From the NCBI GenBank assembly GCA_963674835.2, contig CAXXKC010000002.1, positions 372,001 to 436,000 on the forward strand: 64,000 nt of DNA. Direction: 5' to 3'. The translations under genes and the position numbers were made by a program. Positions 8,827-17,548 of this stretch are shown one piece after another. How positions within the stretch are numbered: the stretch's first letter is position 1; each line of letters begins with the position of its first letter. This stretch comes from G963674835 sp963674835. Lineage in GTDB: Bacteria > Planctomycetota > Planctomycetia > Pirellulales > Thermoguttaceae. The notes below the pieces were generated by a model. It was not told the DNA's origin. It saw only the letters and a program-made list of their open reading frames with translations, and ran no database searches.

Positions 8827-8855
8827 TAGTGCGTGTGGCACTTGACTTTAGTGCT
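8827..8855 (+). repeat. truncated 95-bp repeat, copy E
   Basis: The left end TAGTGCGTGTGGCACTTGAC is preserved, but similarity is lost after about 30 bp (TTTAGTGCTGATCG replaces the GTAGCGTTCG core). It lies in the divergent spacer between the sigma factor and hemH genes. Confidence 0.6.
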
Positions 8856-8940
8856 GATCGTGCCCCGCTCCCCTGGTTGGGAGAAGTGATGTTGGCGCAA
8901 GACTGACGCGAGATGCGTTTTGAGGAACAAGGAAACGCCT

Positions 8941-9996
8941 ATGAGTGCTTCCGAGCGGGAATTGGGGCAGGCGTCGGAGCCGGATTTGGATTGTCCTTAC
9001 GATGCGTTGCTGGTGGTATCGTTCGGTGGGCCGGAGAAGGCCGACGACGTGCTTCCGTTCCTCGAAAACGTGGTCCGGGGGAAGCGGGTCCCCCGGGAGC
9101 GGTTGCTCGAGGTGGCGAAGCACTACGAGTTGTTCGGCGGGGTCAGCCCGATCAGCCAGCAGAATCGCGCGCTGTTGACGGCAGTGATTGACGAGTTGAA
9201 TCGGCACGGGCCGCGGCTGGCCGTGTATTGGGGCAACCGGAACTGGCATCCGATGTTGACAGACACGGTTGGACAGATGGCCGAGGATGGGGTGCAGCGT
9301 GCATTGGCCTTCGTGACGTCGGCCTTTGGTTCGTATGCGAGCTGCCGGCAATACCTGGAGGAGATCGAGCAGGCGCGTCAGGCGGTGGGCACCGGCGCGC
9401 CGCAGATCGACAAGCTGAGACTGTTCTATAATCATCCCGGGTTTCTAGAACCGCTGGCCCAGCGGGTTCAAGAGGCGCTGGAGCAGGTTCGGAGCGAGCG
9501 TCGCGACGGGGCCCGGTTGATTTACACGGCTCACAGCCTTCCTGTGGCCATGGCGAGAACGAGTCGATATGAGGAGCAGCTTCGCGAGGCGTGCCGGCTG
9601 GTTTCCGAGCTTGTGGGTCGGAGCGACGGATGGGAGTTGGTGTATCAGAGCCGGAGCGGTCCGCCGTCGCAACCTTGGCTGGAGCCCGACGTGGGCGATT
9701 ACCTGGTTGCGTTGCATGGCAGCGAGCCGGTCCGGGACATCGTGCTGGTGCCGATCAGCTTCCTATTTGAGAACATGGAGGTGGTCTACGACCTGGATGT
9801 CGAAGTGCGGGGCCTGTGTGAGGAGCTCGGAATCGACATGGTGCGAGCCGCGCCGGTCGGTACGCATCGTCGTTTCGTCCAGATGATCCGCGAGCTGGTG
9901 GTGGAGCGGATCGATCCGGGGGCGGCACGGCTCGCCCTCGGCCAGTTCGGCCCAAGCCCGGACGAATGCCCCCAGGAATGTTGCCCGCACGAATGA
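8941..9996 (+). CDS. hemH: ferrochelatase (coproporphyrin-type likely)
   Basis: The 351-aa protein inserts ferrous iron into a porphyrin in the last steps of heme synthesis. Family motifs are SFGGPEKADDVLPFLENV near the start, GVSPISQQNRALL (68-80), YWGNRNWHP (96-104), TAHSLP with H198, and YQSRSGPPSQPWLEPD (235-250). This pattern resembles Gram-positive/actinobacterial enzymes, several of which use coproporphyrin III and bind a [2Fe-2S] cluster. The C-terminus DECPQECCPHE adds three cysteines (C343, C347, C348) that could bind a cluster or metal. AAGGAAACGCC precedes the ATG at 8941. Its stop overlaps the MFS gene. Confidence 0.93.
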   Translation: MSASERELGQASEPDLDCPYDALLVVSFGGPEKADDVLPFLENVVRGKRVPRERLLEVAKHYELFGGVSPISQQNRALLTAVIDELNRHGPRLAVYWGNRNWHPMLTDTVGQMAEDGVQRALAFVTSAFGSYASCRQYLEEIEQARQAVGTGAPQIDKLRLFYNHPGFLEPLAQRVQEALEQVRSERRDGARLIYTAHSLPVAMARTSRYEEQLREACRLVSELVGRSDGWELVYQSRSGPPSQPWLEPDVGDYLVALHGSEPVRDIVLVPISFLFENMEVVYDLDVEVRGLCEELGIDMVRAAPVGTHRRFVQMIRELVVERIDPGAARLALGQFGPSPDECPQECCPHE

Positions 9997-11222
9997 GTCT
10001 CAAGCAACGAGCCAAGCGCATCGGCGCGAACCGGACGGTGCTGGCCCTGGCGGTTGCTCGCATGGGCGACGCGGTGGGGAACAGCATCATGCTGGTGGTG
10101 CTGCCACTGTACGTGGCGGTGCTTCCTGCTCCGTCGGTTCGCGTAGCCGAGACGGTGCGCGTGGGGTTTCTGTTGGCCATCTATGGCGTGGTGGCGACCA
10201 TCGTGCAACCACTCAGCGGCATGCTGAGCGACCATCTGAGGCGTCACAAGCTGATGATTCAGCTCGGATTGCTGGCAATGGCCGGGTCGACGCTGTCGTT
10301 TGACTTTGCGGACTCGTTTCTGCATCTGCTTCTGTTGCGAGGCGTGCAAGGCATCGGCATGGCCTTGACCGTTCCGGCGGCCATGGCGCTGCTAACGATG
10401 GGAACGGCGCGAGAGACGCGGGGCGGCTCGATGGGGATCTATACGACGGCACGGATGACAGGGCTCGCGCTGGGGCCGTTGATCGGCGGGGCGCTGCACG
10501 ACCTGTGGGGGTTTTCGGCAGCGTTCTTCGCCGGGGCGGGCACGATCGCGGCAGGAATGATCCTGGTACAGTTGGTGGTCAGCGATCCACCGGCCGCTCG
10601 CCCGGCTGCGCCACGCCAGTCGCGTCGGCACCACGGGCGCGGAGGCATGTTTCACGGGCCCATTCTGGCGCTGGGGATCGCGACGGCCATCATGGCAGCG
10701 GCGTTTACGATGATGGCGACCCTGGAGAAACAGTTTAACACGCGGCTGCATGCGACGGCGTTTGCGTTCAGTCTGGCGTTCAGCGCTTTGATGGTCACGC
10801 GGCTGATGTTCCAGCTTCCACTGGGGCGGCTGTCGGATCGGATTGGCCGAAAGCCGCTGATGATCGCGGGGTTTGTGCTGTTGGCGCCATCCACGGCCTT
10901 GTTGGGCGCTGCCGGCAGCACATGGGAGCTAATCGGACTGCGGCTTTTGCAGGGAGTGGCGGCCGCGGCAATCGCAGCTCCCAGTTTTGCCCTGGCGGGC
11001 GATTTGGCCCACGGCGGCCGCGAGGCGCAGCAGATGAGTGTTGTGACGGCGGGATTCACGCTGGGCGTCGCGTTGGGACCGTTGTTGGCCGGGGGCCTGG
11101 CGCCGATTCTGTTTCACCTGCCCTTCATCGTGGGCGGAGTGCTATGCCTGTTGGCGGCATGGATTATCTACCGGTATGTGCCGGAGACGGTCGGCGCCGC
11201 ATCGCGACAATCGGCAGCGTAG
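9993..11222 (+). CDS. MFS transporter
   Basis: The 409-aa protein has about 12 hydrophobic segments in two halves separated by a basic loop (RQSRRHHGRGG, about 210-225). Loop 2-3 has GMLSDHLRRHK, and the second half repeats it as GRLSDRIGRKP, the major facilitator signature. It probably exports or imports a small solute; substrate is unknown. ATGA overlap with hemH implies translational coupling, so a link to porphyrin or metal traffic is possible but only inferred. Confidence 0.85.
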   Translation: MSLKQRAKRIGANRTVLALAVARMGDAVGNSIMLVVLPLYVAVLPAPSVRVAETVRVGFLLAIYGVVATIVQPLSGMLSDHLRRHKLMIQLGLLAMAGSTLSFDFADSFLHLLLLRGVQGIGMALTVPAAMALLTMGTARETRGGSMGIYTTARMTGLALGPLIGGALHDLWGFSAAFFAGAGTIAAGMILVQLVVSDPPAARPAAPRQSRRHHGRGGMFHGPILALGIATAIMAAAFTMMATLEKQFNTRLHATAFAFSLAFSALMVTRLMFQLPLGRLSDRIGRKPLMIAGFVLLAPSTALLGAAGSTWELIGLRLLQGVAAAAIAAPSFALAGDLAHGGREAQQMSVVTAGFTLGVALGPLLAGGLAPILFHLPFIVGGVLCLLAAWIIYRYVPETVGAASRQSAA

Positions 11223-11237
11223 CGCGATGCTGCCAGC

Positions 11238-11248
11238 AGTGCGCTCTA
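11238..11248 (+). repeat. possible right-end fragment of the 95-bp repeat
   Basis: AGTGCGCTCTA matches the 3' terminus of the repeat family. As in copies A and H, its CTA is the complement of the TAG stop of the leftward gene (GntR regulator). Only about 10 bp match, so this could be chance. Confidence 0.35.
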
Positions 11249-11914
11249 ACAGCGGTGGCTTTCGATGTGGCGGCGGAGAATTTCGGCAGCGGCGGGTGCG
11301 TTGCGGTCTCGCAGGGCAGCGGTGATGCGCTGATGATCGCGGATGGCGTTCTGCCACTCGCGTTTGGATACGAGACGTCGGAAGCGTTCGAAGAAGATTT
11401 GGAGCAGCTCGTTGAAGGCCGCCAGGGGCCGCAGCCCACTGGATTCGAGGAGGTGCTGATGGAAGGCGATATCGAGCTGCATGAACTCGGCGAGCTTGCG
11501 GGCTTCTTTCCACTGTTGGTTGATGCGGTCCAGCCCATCGAGGATGTCGGGCACGTCGGGGACGCGACGAACGACGTACGGTAGCACACCGGTTTCGAGG
11601 ACAACGCGAGAATCGATAAGCTCGGCGTCGGAGACGTCGTGCATGGCCGGATGGAAGCTTAGGGTCTGCGTGAGGCGACCGACGTCGACGCATCCGACGG
11701 AAAGTCCTCGGCCGGGTTTGGCGTCGACGACGCCCAGGAAGCCGAGGGTCTTGGTGGCTTCGCGCACGCTGATGCGGCTGACGCCGAATCGTTCGGCGAG
11801 GGCGTGCTCGGTGGGGAGCGGATCGCCCGGCCGGAGATCCTGATCGGCGATGAACGCCTGGATCTGCTGGACGAGATAATCGCTCGTTTTCCGACGCGGC
11901 GCCGGTTCCAACAC
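11246..11914 (-). CDS. GntR-family regulator with FCD domain
   Basis: The 222-aa protein has an N-terminal winged helix (about 10-75; GDPLPTEHALAERFGVSRISVREA) and a C-terminal all-helical FCD domain (about 95-215; ELIDSRVVLETG, DIAFHQHLLESSG, DHQRITAALRDRN) with the D/H/H residues that bind metal or a carboxylate ligand. GTG at 11914 is preferred because TTTAGGAG lies 7 nt upstream and the protein then starts just before the helix-turn-helix; a TTG at 11980 is the alternative. It faces a secreted catabolic operon and probably represses it through the repeated motif at 12053-12107. Confidence 0.88.
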   Translation of the reverse strand: MLEPAPRRKTSDYLVQQIQAFIADQDLRPGDPLPTEHALAERFGVSRISVREATKTLGFLGVVDAKPGRGLSVGCVDVGRLTQTLSFHPAMHDVSDAELIDSRVVLETGVLPYVVRRVPDVPDILDGLDRINQQWKEARKLAEFMQLDIAFHQHLLESSGLRPLAAFNELLQIFFERFRRLVSKREWQNAIRDHQRITAALRDRNAPAAAEILRRHIESHRC

Positions 11915-12052
11915 GGCTGGGCTCCTAAAGGGGTCGCGCCGCCGGGTATTCTCATGGCGGGTTTCCCCAAGCTGGCGCAAGGAAGCATGGGATTTGCAGC
12001 ATTGCTTTGGATACTATAGGGGCAGAGGGGCGGGGTTGCAAGAGATTATTTT

Positions 12053-12107
12053 ATTATCTTACTATCTCGTTGACAGGCCGAAGCGAGCAGATTATCTTAC
12101 AAACTCG
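12053..12107 (+). promoter_or_regulatory. operon promoter flanked by a duplicated 17-bp operator-like motif
   Basis: TTGACA (12070-12075) and TATCTT (12093-12098), 17 bp apart, form a strong promoter for the gene at 12164. ATTATCTTACTATCTCG (12053-12069) abuts the -35 and ATTATCTTACAAACTCG (12091-12107) covers the -10, 38 bp apart in direct orientation. On the minus strand the second reads TTGTAAGATAA, close to the TNGTNNNACNA core of FadR-type GntR operators. The adjacent GntR regulator is the natural candidate ligand. Confidence 0.55.
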
Positions 12108-12163
12108 CCGATGAGATTCCGGCCGTGTCTGGACGAATTGTCGAGCCCAAAGGAGCACGCGTC

Positions 12164-14011
12164 ATGCCGGTGGTAACCTCGCGACTTGTGGCTTCGCTTC
12201 TGTTGGCGGGAGCGCTGTGTGGGTTTTTCGGGCTGACGAGTTCGGAGGGTGCCCAACCGTCGGGGACCTGGTGGGATGGCGAAACGGCCCTGGGCGATGG
12301 TGGCTCGTTGGATCTGAAGCAGAAGGAGTGGTGGGCGCGGGCCACGGAGTTGAAGCCGGGCGAGCAGATCTCGATTCAGAGTGCGCTGCCTGGCGGGGGA
12401 CGCATGCTGGTGCGGTGCGAGCTTCTTGGCAAACGCGCGAGCCGGCCCCGGGGGTCGATCGTGTGGATTCTCGATGACGACGGCGACATGAAGGCCGATG
12501 ATCGCGACGGCGATCAGGACAGCGACTGCTACGTGGTCGACTACGATCGCGACGGAGCGGTCGATCGCATGGTCGACTACATGGACAACGACGGCGACGG
12601 GCAGCCCGACGAGATGGACATCCGCTACTTCGTGAAAGGGCGATTGCAGACGGTGTGGGTGGGCGTGGATCTGGACCACGACGGCCGGATGTGGGACGTG
12701 CGAGACTACGAGTATTCGCACAACTTCTTCCGCTCCGACCCGTACGGCAACAACATGATCTATGCCAACAAGTACGACCCCGAGCAGAAGCGGTGGTGGC
12801 CGATCAGCGAGTGTCCGTTTGCGTTTTTCGACACCCGGGGCACGGGGCGGTCGGACCTGGTGGTGCGCGTGAGCGCGGTGCCGGTGCCGTTCGATCCGAT
12901 CCGGGAGCCCGACCTGGGCAACGCGACGTTTGCCTGGGACTTTTCACCGCGGCTGCGGAAGATCGGCGCGGTGAACGTGCGTTATGGTGTGGATCTGGAT
13001 GGGCAGAGCACGCCGGAGCGGCCGCTGCACTACGAGTGCGGATTCAACCTGATCGGCAACGTGCCGTACGATTTCCCGGGAATGGCGCACGAGAACCCTT
13101 TGCGGCGGACGCCCAAGACGACCTACTGTATTGGCCACGACGCGTCGCGTCGGCTGGCGGAGACCTATCCCGCGGAGCAGACGGGATTCAGCTGGCGGGA
13201 GTACGGCGACGCATTGCGAAAGATCGGCGACGAGCCGCATCGGGAAGAGTGCCGTCGCTGGGAGGGTGTTTTCTGGACCTGGACGCGGCGAATCATGCAC
13301 AACACGGGAGGGCCAACCCAGGATTGGAACACGCGGCGTGAGTTTCGAAGCTCGCCGTCGACCTGCCGGGAACTGTATTACTCGCGGGCAGACCGCCGCA
13401 TTCATCTGAAGGGGGCGAGCGAAGGCTGGTTGATGATTGGGCATCTGGGCGACAACGCCCCATGGGGCGAGGTTCGCATGTATGACACGAACGAGGACGG
13501 GTATTTCGACCGGTGGGAGACGTATCGTGCGGATTCGGCGGTTGCAGTCCGCGTGAGCACGGTGATCGACGGGGGCATTCGGGAGTTGCCGCACGACTGG
13601 AAGCAACTGCGGGAGGTCTATGTGAAGGAATTGCTGCCCGAGGCACTTGCGGCCGATCGGAAGTTGCTCGACGCCATGCGGGCGCTGATCGCATACGAGC
13701 CGTCGGCGAATCTGGCCAAAGCGCTCGAGGCGTGCACGTGCGACAGCGAACGGCAATACATCTTGGACGTGATGCGTGAGGAATGCTACTTGGCCCTCCG
13801 CGAGAAGCTACTAAAAGAGAACGCTCCGGATTTGGCCTCGCTGCATGAGGACTACCTGCGATCTACGCCGGAGAAGAAGGCTGTGGCTGGGCAGGCGTGG
13901 GATAGGACTGCGACAGTGGTGCGATTGGACGCTGCCTACGCGGAGGGCCGGTACGACGACGCCGTGGCGCTGCTAGGTGTGCTGAAGACACCGCCCACAG
14001 CGGCCCGCTGA
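12164..14011 (+). CDS. secreted protein with acidic Ca-binding-like D/N/G loops
   Basis: The 615-aa protein has a signal peptide (MPVVTSRLVASLLLAGALCG), with AGGAG 8 nt upstream of the ATG. Residues about 105-150 hold clustered DXDXDG-type loops (DDDGDMKADDRDGDQD, DNDGDGQPDEMD), like EF-hand/dockerin or thrombospondin type 3 calcium loops; another lies near DTNEDGYFDRW. The remainder is not recognised. It is the first gene of a probable three-gene operon with two secreted hydrolase-like proteins, so an extracellular substrate-processing role is likely but unproven. Confidence 0.72.
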   Translation: MPVVTSRLVASLLLAGALCGFFGLTSSEGAQPSGTWWDGETALGDGGSLDLKQKEWWARATELKPGEQISIQSALPGGGRMLVRCELLGKRASRPRGSIVWILDDDGDMKADDRDGDQDSDCYVVDYDRDGAVDRMVDYMDNDGDGQPDEMDIRYFVKGRLQTVWVGVDLDHDGRMWDVRDYEYSHNFFRSDPYGNNMIYANKYDPEQKRWWPISECPFAFFDTRGTGRSDLVVRVSAVPVPFDPIREPDLGNATFAWDFSPRLRKIGAVNVRYGVDLDGQSTPERPLHYECGFNLIGNVPYDFPGMAHENPLRRTPKTTYCIGHDASRRLAETYPAEQTGFSWREYGDALRKIGDEPHREECRRWEGVFWTWTRRIMHNTGGPTQDWNTRREFRSSPSTCRELYYSRADRRIHLKGASEGWLMIGHLGDNAPWGEVRMYDTNEDGYFDRWETYRADSAVAVRVSTVIDGGIRELPHDWKQLREVYVKELLPEALAADRKLLDAMRALIAYEPSANLAKALEACTCDSERQYILDVMREECYLALREKLLKENAPDLASLHEDYLRSTPEKKAVAGQAWDRTATVVRLDAAYAEGRYDDAVALLGVLKTPPTAAR

Positions 14012-14046
14012 CGGCAGTGCTCGGAACGACGGGAGAATGACCGATC

Positions 14047-15465
14047 ATGCGACGCTGGATAGCTGCGGCGATTGTTGGGGGAATTGCGATCGTGGCGTGG
14101 CACGGTTGGGGATGGGGCGGGGAGGCCCGGCCGGAGTCGGGAGCCAAGCCAACAGCTCGCAAGTCGGCGGCGGCCCCCTTCCAGGGCGTGTGGTATCAAT
14201 GCGGTACGGCCAACGCTTATCCGGGAAAGCCGTACGTGTACTCGGGTCCGTGTGCGAGCTACTGTGCGTGGCATCGGCCGATGGCAGTTCACGCGGCATC
14301 GCAGCAGAAGACTTACTTCGTGTTCGGAAATGCCAAGAACTGGCCGGCGATCAGCTATTACGACCACAAGACGAAGACGTTTGCGGCGCCGGTGGTGCTG
14401 GGGAAGAACATGAACATGGACGCTCACCGCAATCCGACGCTGATGGTCGATGAGGCGGGCTATCTGTACGTGTTTTACGGTGCGCATGGGGACATCACGC
14501 ATGTTGTCAAGTCGGCCGAGCCTTATGCGATCGGCCGCTGGCAGACGCTGCCCGACTTGGACAAGCCGCATACATCGTATCCTCAGCCGTGGCAGTTGCG
14601 CACCGGGGAGCTTTTTGTGTCGTATCGGCAGGCGCCCGGCTGGTGTACGCAGCGATCACGCGACGGGGGGAAGAGTTGGGAGCCTGCACGGGTGCTGATC
14701 GACTTCCCGGTGTCGACGACAACCTACCCAACGGTCTATGCGATCACGATCGCGGAGACCGGTTCCTATCCGCGCAGGATTCACATCGCCTGGTCGCGGC
14801 TGGGAGGCGGCACGGAGAAGGAAATCGCGACGAAGCACGCCTGGGCGCGGCGACACAATGTGTATTATGCGTGCTCGGACGATGGCGGCGACTCTTGGCA
14901 CCGAAGCGACGGTACGCCGTATCGACTGCCTATCGACCAAACCCAGGCGGAGGAGATCTACGATTCGGGCGAGCACGGGGTGTGGCTGAAGGATATGCAG
15001 ATCGACCCGTACGGCAAGCCGCTGATCTTGCTGCTCGACGCGGATTGTGCGACCTATGCGAGCCGTTGGAAGGTCACTCGGCGAACGGAGGGCGGCTGGA
15101 AGGTCGCCGACGTGGCGGAAAGCGACCACATGTACGACAACGGCGCGATGGTCGTCGTCGGTGAGAAAGACTACCGGCTCTACGGTGCGACGACGACGTC
15201 GCAGCCATACGAGGACGGCGGACTGATCGACGAGTGGCAATCGGTCGACGGCGGTGCAACCTGGAAACGGCTGCGCACGTTGACACCGGATTCGCCCCTT
15301 TCGCACAACCACGTGAAAGCCGTTGTGGGCGGCACGCCCGAGTTCCGCGTGTTCTGGAGCTACGGCGACTCGGTGTCGCCGCCGAAGACGCGCGACGTGC
15401 AGATGTACTTTTTCGGCGAGGCGATGCAGGGGCCGAAGCGGATTCAGGTCGGCACGGCCGACTGA
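14047..15465 (+). CDS. secreted BNR/Asp-box beta-propeller protein
   Basis: The 472-aa protein has an N-terminal hydrophobic export segment (MRRWIAAAIVGGIAIVAW). Three Asp-box motifs are visible: SRDGGKSWEP, SDDGGDSWHR and SVDGGATWKR. They mark the turns of a sialidase-like beta-propeller, and the layout fits the BNR-4 family seen in polysaccharide lyases and sialidase-like hydrolases. GGGAGAATGACC lies upstream of the ATG. The gap to the preceding gene is only 35 bp, so they are co-transcribed. Substrate is unknown. Confidence 0.8.
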   Translation: MRRWIAAAIVGGIAIVAWHGWGWGGEARPESGAKPTARKSAAAPFQGVWYQCGTANAYPGKPYVYSGPCASYCAWHRPMAVHAASQQKTYFVFGNAKNWPAISYYDHKTKTFAAPVVLGKNMNMDAHRNPTLMVDEAGYLYVFYGAHGDITHVVKSAEPYAIGRWQTLPDLDKPHTSYPQPWQLRTGELFVSYRQAPGWCTQRSRDGGKSWEPARVLIDFPVSTTTYPTVYAITIAETGSYPRRIHIAWSRLGGGTEKEIATKHAWARRHNVYYACSDDGGDSWHRSDGTPYRLPIDQTQAEEIYDSGEHGVWLKDMQIDPYGKPLILLLDADCATYASRWKVTRRTEGGWKVADVAESDHMYDNGAMVVVGEKDYRLYGATTTSQPYEDGGLIDEWQSVDGGATWKRLRTLTPDSPLSHNHVKAVVGGTPEFRVFWSYGDSVSPPKTRDVQMYFFGEAMQGPKRIQVGTAD

Positions 15466-15517
15466 GGCGGTTGCGTGTTGAAGGCAGAGACGTAGTGGTC
15501 GGGTGAGGAGCGCCGTT

Positions 15518-17392
15518 ATGAAGCGATTGTCGCTGCTACTGGTGTGCGCGATGGTGTGGCCGATGGCCGGACTGGCCGCCGGCGGGCCGGAATCGCCGAA
15601 GCGGGCGGTGCTGTTCGTGATCGACGGGCTGCACGCGCAGGCTCCGGATCGGCTGAACATGGAGAATTTCAAGCGTGTGGCGGCGGAAGGTACGTGGTTC
15701 CGCCGAGCACACTTGTTGCTGCCGTGTCACCCAACCACGGGCGACTGGGCCGCGATGCACAACAGCTCGATGCCCAACCCGGTGATGCTGGCGGGCACGC
15801 TGTTCATTCGGCCGGGTCAGAAGCTCATTCAGGACTGTTTCTATCCGGACCAACTTACGGCTCAGGTGGCGAATTGCACCGATTATTCGTCGATCAACCG
15901 CTCGAACAGTTATTCGATGCTGGTCAATACAACGGATGCCGCGGCGATCGAACATGCGCTGGACCTGCTGGCGAAGCATGACCTTCGGTTCCTGCGGATC
16001 CATTTGCAGCAGACGGGTCTGGCGGGTTGGCAGTGCCACCGAACGACCGAGAACGTGCCGTGGCGGCGGAACATCTGGGCGGAGGGCTCGCCGTACGTGG
16101 CCGCGGCGAGGAACGCGGATCGGCTGTTGGGACAGTTCGTCGAGCGGTTGGCCCAGCTTGGGCGGAAGGACGACACGCTCCTGGTGCTGACGGCCGACCA
16201 CGGCAACGCTCCGACCGGCGCCCATCCGCCGACGTGCGAGGACGCGTGGATTACGCCGCTGGTCCTTGTCGGGCCGGGAATCGTTCGGGGAAGAGTGCTG
16301 GATTACGCGGAGCACATCGACATCGTGCCGACGATCTGCCATCTTATGCGAGTGGAAGCGCCCAATCGCGACGGGGCGAGTGGGCGCGTGCTGCGGGAAG
16401 CGATGGCCGAAGGAGGACCACCGACGGAGACGCCGCGGCAGCCACTTCGGGAGTTGAACTTGCTGCTGTGCCGTTACATGGCTGCGCAGGCGCGGTTGCT
16501 GTTGGCTGCGGGCGAGAATCCGGCTTTGGAGACGGAAGCCAACTTGGCCGAGCGGAAGTTTCTTGGTCTGCACCGAGTGACCGAATGGCCGCAGGCGGGG
16601 TCGCTGGACCGGCTGATTGCGGTGGATCGGGAAGTGGTGCAGTCGCTGGAAGCGGCGTTGGCGAACGACGCGCATGGGCGGCGCCCGGTCGTGGCGCTGG
16701 ATCGGCACTACCATCGGGAGACGCGCGACGGGAATCCGTATCATTACGCGTGGGAAGACACGCTTCCGTCGGGCTACTCGGAGCTGCAGAAGGTCATTGA
16801 GGCGTTGGGGGCGAAGACCGTCTCGTTAACCGAGCCTGCGTCGGCGAAGACGCTGTCGGACGTGGACGTGTATATGCTGGTCGCTCCGGGCACGCCTGAC
16901 ATGGACCCATCGGTGAAACAGCTTGACGACGGCGCGATCGAAGCGATTGTGGCGTGGGTGAAAGCCGGCGGCGTACTGGTACTTCTGAATAACGACAAGG
17001 ACCACGCCGAGTTTGAGCACATGAACAAGCTGGCGGAGCGGTTTGGGATTGGGTTCAACGAGGATGTTCGTTTCGGCGTGGGGGCCGATCCGACGAAGCT
17101 CCAGATGCACTCGTTTCCCGAGCATTCGCTGTTCCGGGGCGTGAAGAAGCTCCACATGCGCTCGATCTGCACGCTGTCGGTACGGGAGCCAGCGGAGGTG
17201 GTCTATCGTTTCCAGGGCGACGACATCATGGCAACGTGCCGCCGCGGCAAGGGCACCGTTTTCGCGCTGGGCGATCCGTGGGGCTACAACGAGTACATCG
17301 GATTCTTCGACAATCGGACGGGGTTGAGAAACCTGTTTGGCTGGCTGCTGAGCCGGGTGCATGAGAGCCCCGGCGGGAACGCGTCTCGATAG
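15518..17392 (+). CDS. secreted alkaline-phosphatase-superfamily protein
   Basis: The 624-aa protein has a signal peptide (MKRLSLLLVCAMVWPMAG). The alkaline phosphatase/sulfatase-like fold is indicated by FVIDGLHAQ near residue 35 and LVLTADHGNAP near 225 with HIDIVPTI after it, the metal-binding Asp/His set of type I phosphodiesterases and sulfatases. There is no CXPSR/CXAXR sulfatase site. The last about 180 residues form a separate alpha/beta domain (VDVYMLVAPGTPDMD, GGVLVLLNNDKDH) like DUF4350/GATase-like modules. Last gene of the GntR-facing operon. Confidence 0.78.
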   Translation: MKRLSLLLVCAMVWPMAGLAAGGPESPKRAVLFVIDGLHAQAPDRLNMENFKRVAAEGTWFRRAHLLLPCHPTTGDWAAMHNSSMPNPVMLAGTLFIRPGQKLIQDCFYPDQLTAQVANCTDYSSINRSNSYSMLVNTTDAAAIEHALDLLAKHDLRFLRIHLQQTGLAGWQCHRTTENVPWRRNIWAEGSPYVAAARNADRLLGQFVERLAQLGRKDDTLLVLTADHGNAPTGAHPPTCEDAWITPLVLVGPGIVRGRVLDYAEHIDIVPTICHLMRVEAPNRDGASGRVLREAMAEGGPPTETPRQPLRELNLLLCRYMAAQARLLLAAGENPALETEANLAERKFLGLHRVTEWPQAGSLDRLIAVDREVVQSLEAALANDAHGRRPVVALDRHYHRETRDGNPYHYAWEDTLPSGYSELQKVIEALGAKTVSLTEPASAKTLSDVDVYMLVAPGTPDMDPSVKQLDDGAIEAIVAWVKAGGVLVLLNNDKDHAEFEHMNKLAERFGIGFNEDVRFGVGADPTKLQMHSFPEHSLFRGVKKLHMRSICTLSVREPAEVVYRFQGDDIMATCRRGKGTVFALGDPWGYNEYIGFFDNRTGLRNLFGWLLSRVHESPGGNASR

Positions 17393-17470
17393 CATGCGGC
17401 AACCGTCGGAGGGCGCGGACCGACGATCGCAATGTGTTTTGCAGTCTTGACTTAGGAAAAATGGACGAGT

Positions 17471-17511
17471 TTGCCTTGCCTTTCGATATCGATATGATAT
17501 CATATTGATAT
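17471..17511 (+). promoter_or_regulatory. 26-bp near-perfect palindrome over a promoter
   Basis: Positions 17486-17511 read ATATCGATAT-GATATC-ATATTGATAT: a 26-bp palindrome with one mismatched pair, with ATATGATATCATAT perfect at its centre. A possible promoter, TTGCCT (17471-17476) and TATGAT (17493-17498) with 16 bp between, places the -10 inside the palindrome, as expected for a repressor operator. The next ATG (17549) starts the SPFH gene. Confidence 0.6.
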
Positions 17512-17548
17512 TGCTCGGGGCAACCATCCTTCCGTGGAGTCGACTGCG

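Noticed and set aside
12480..12620. Tandem GACGGCGAC-type DNA repeats
   Set aside because: Explained by the acidic D/N/G calcium-loop coding sequence, not a DNA-level repeat or CRISPR.
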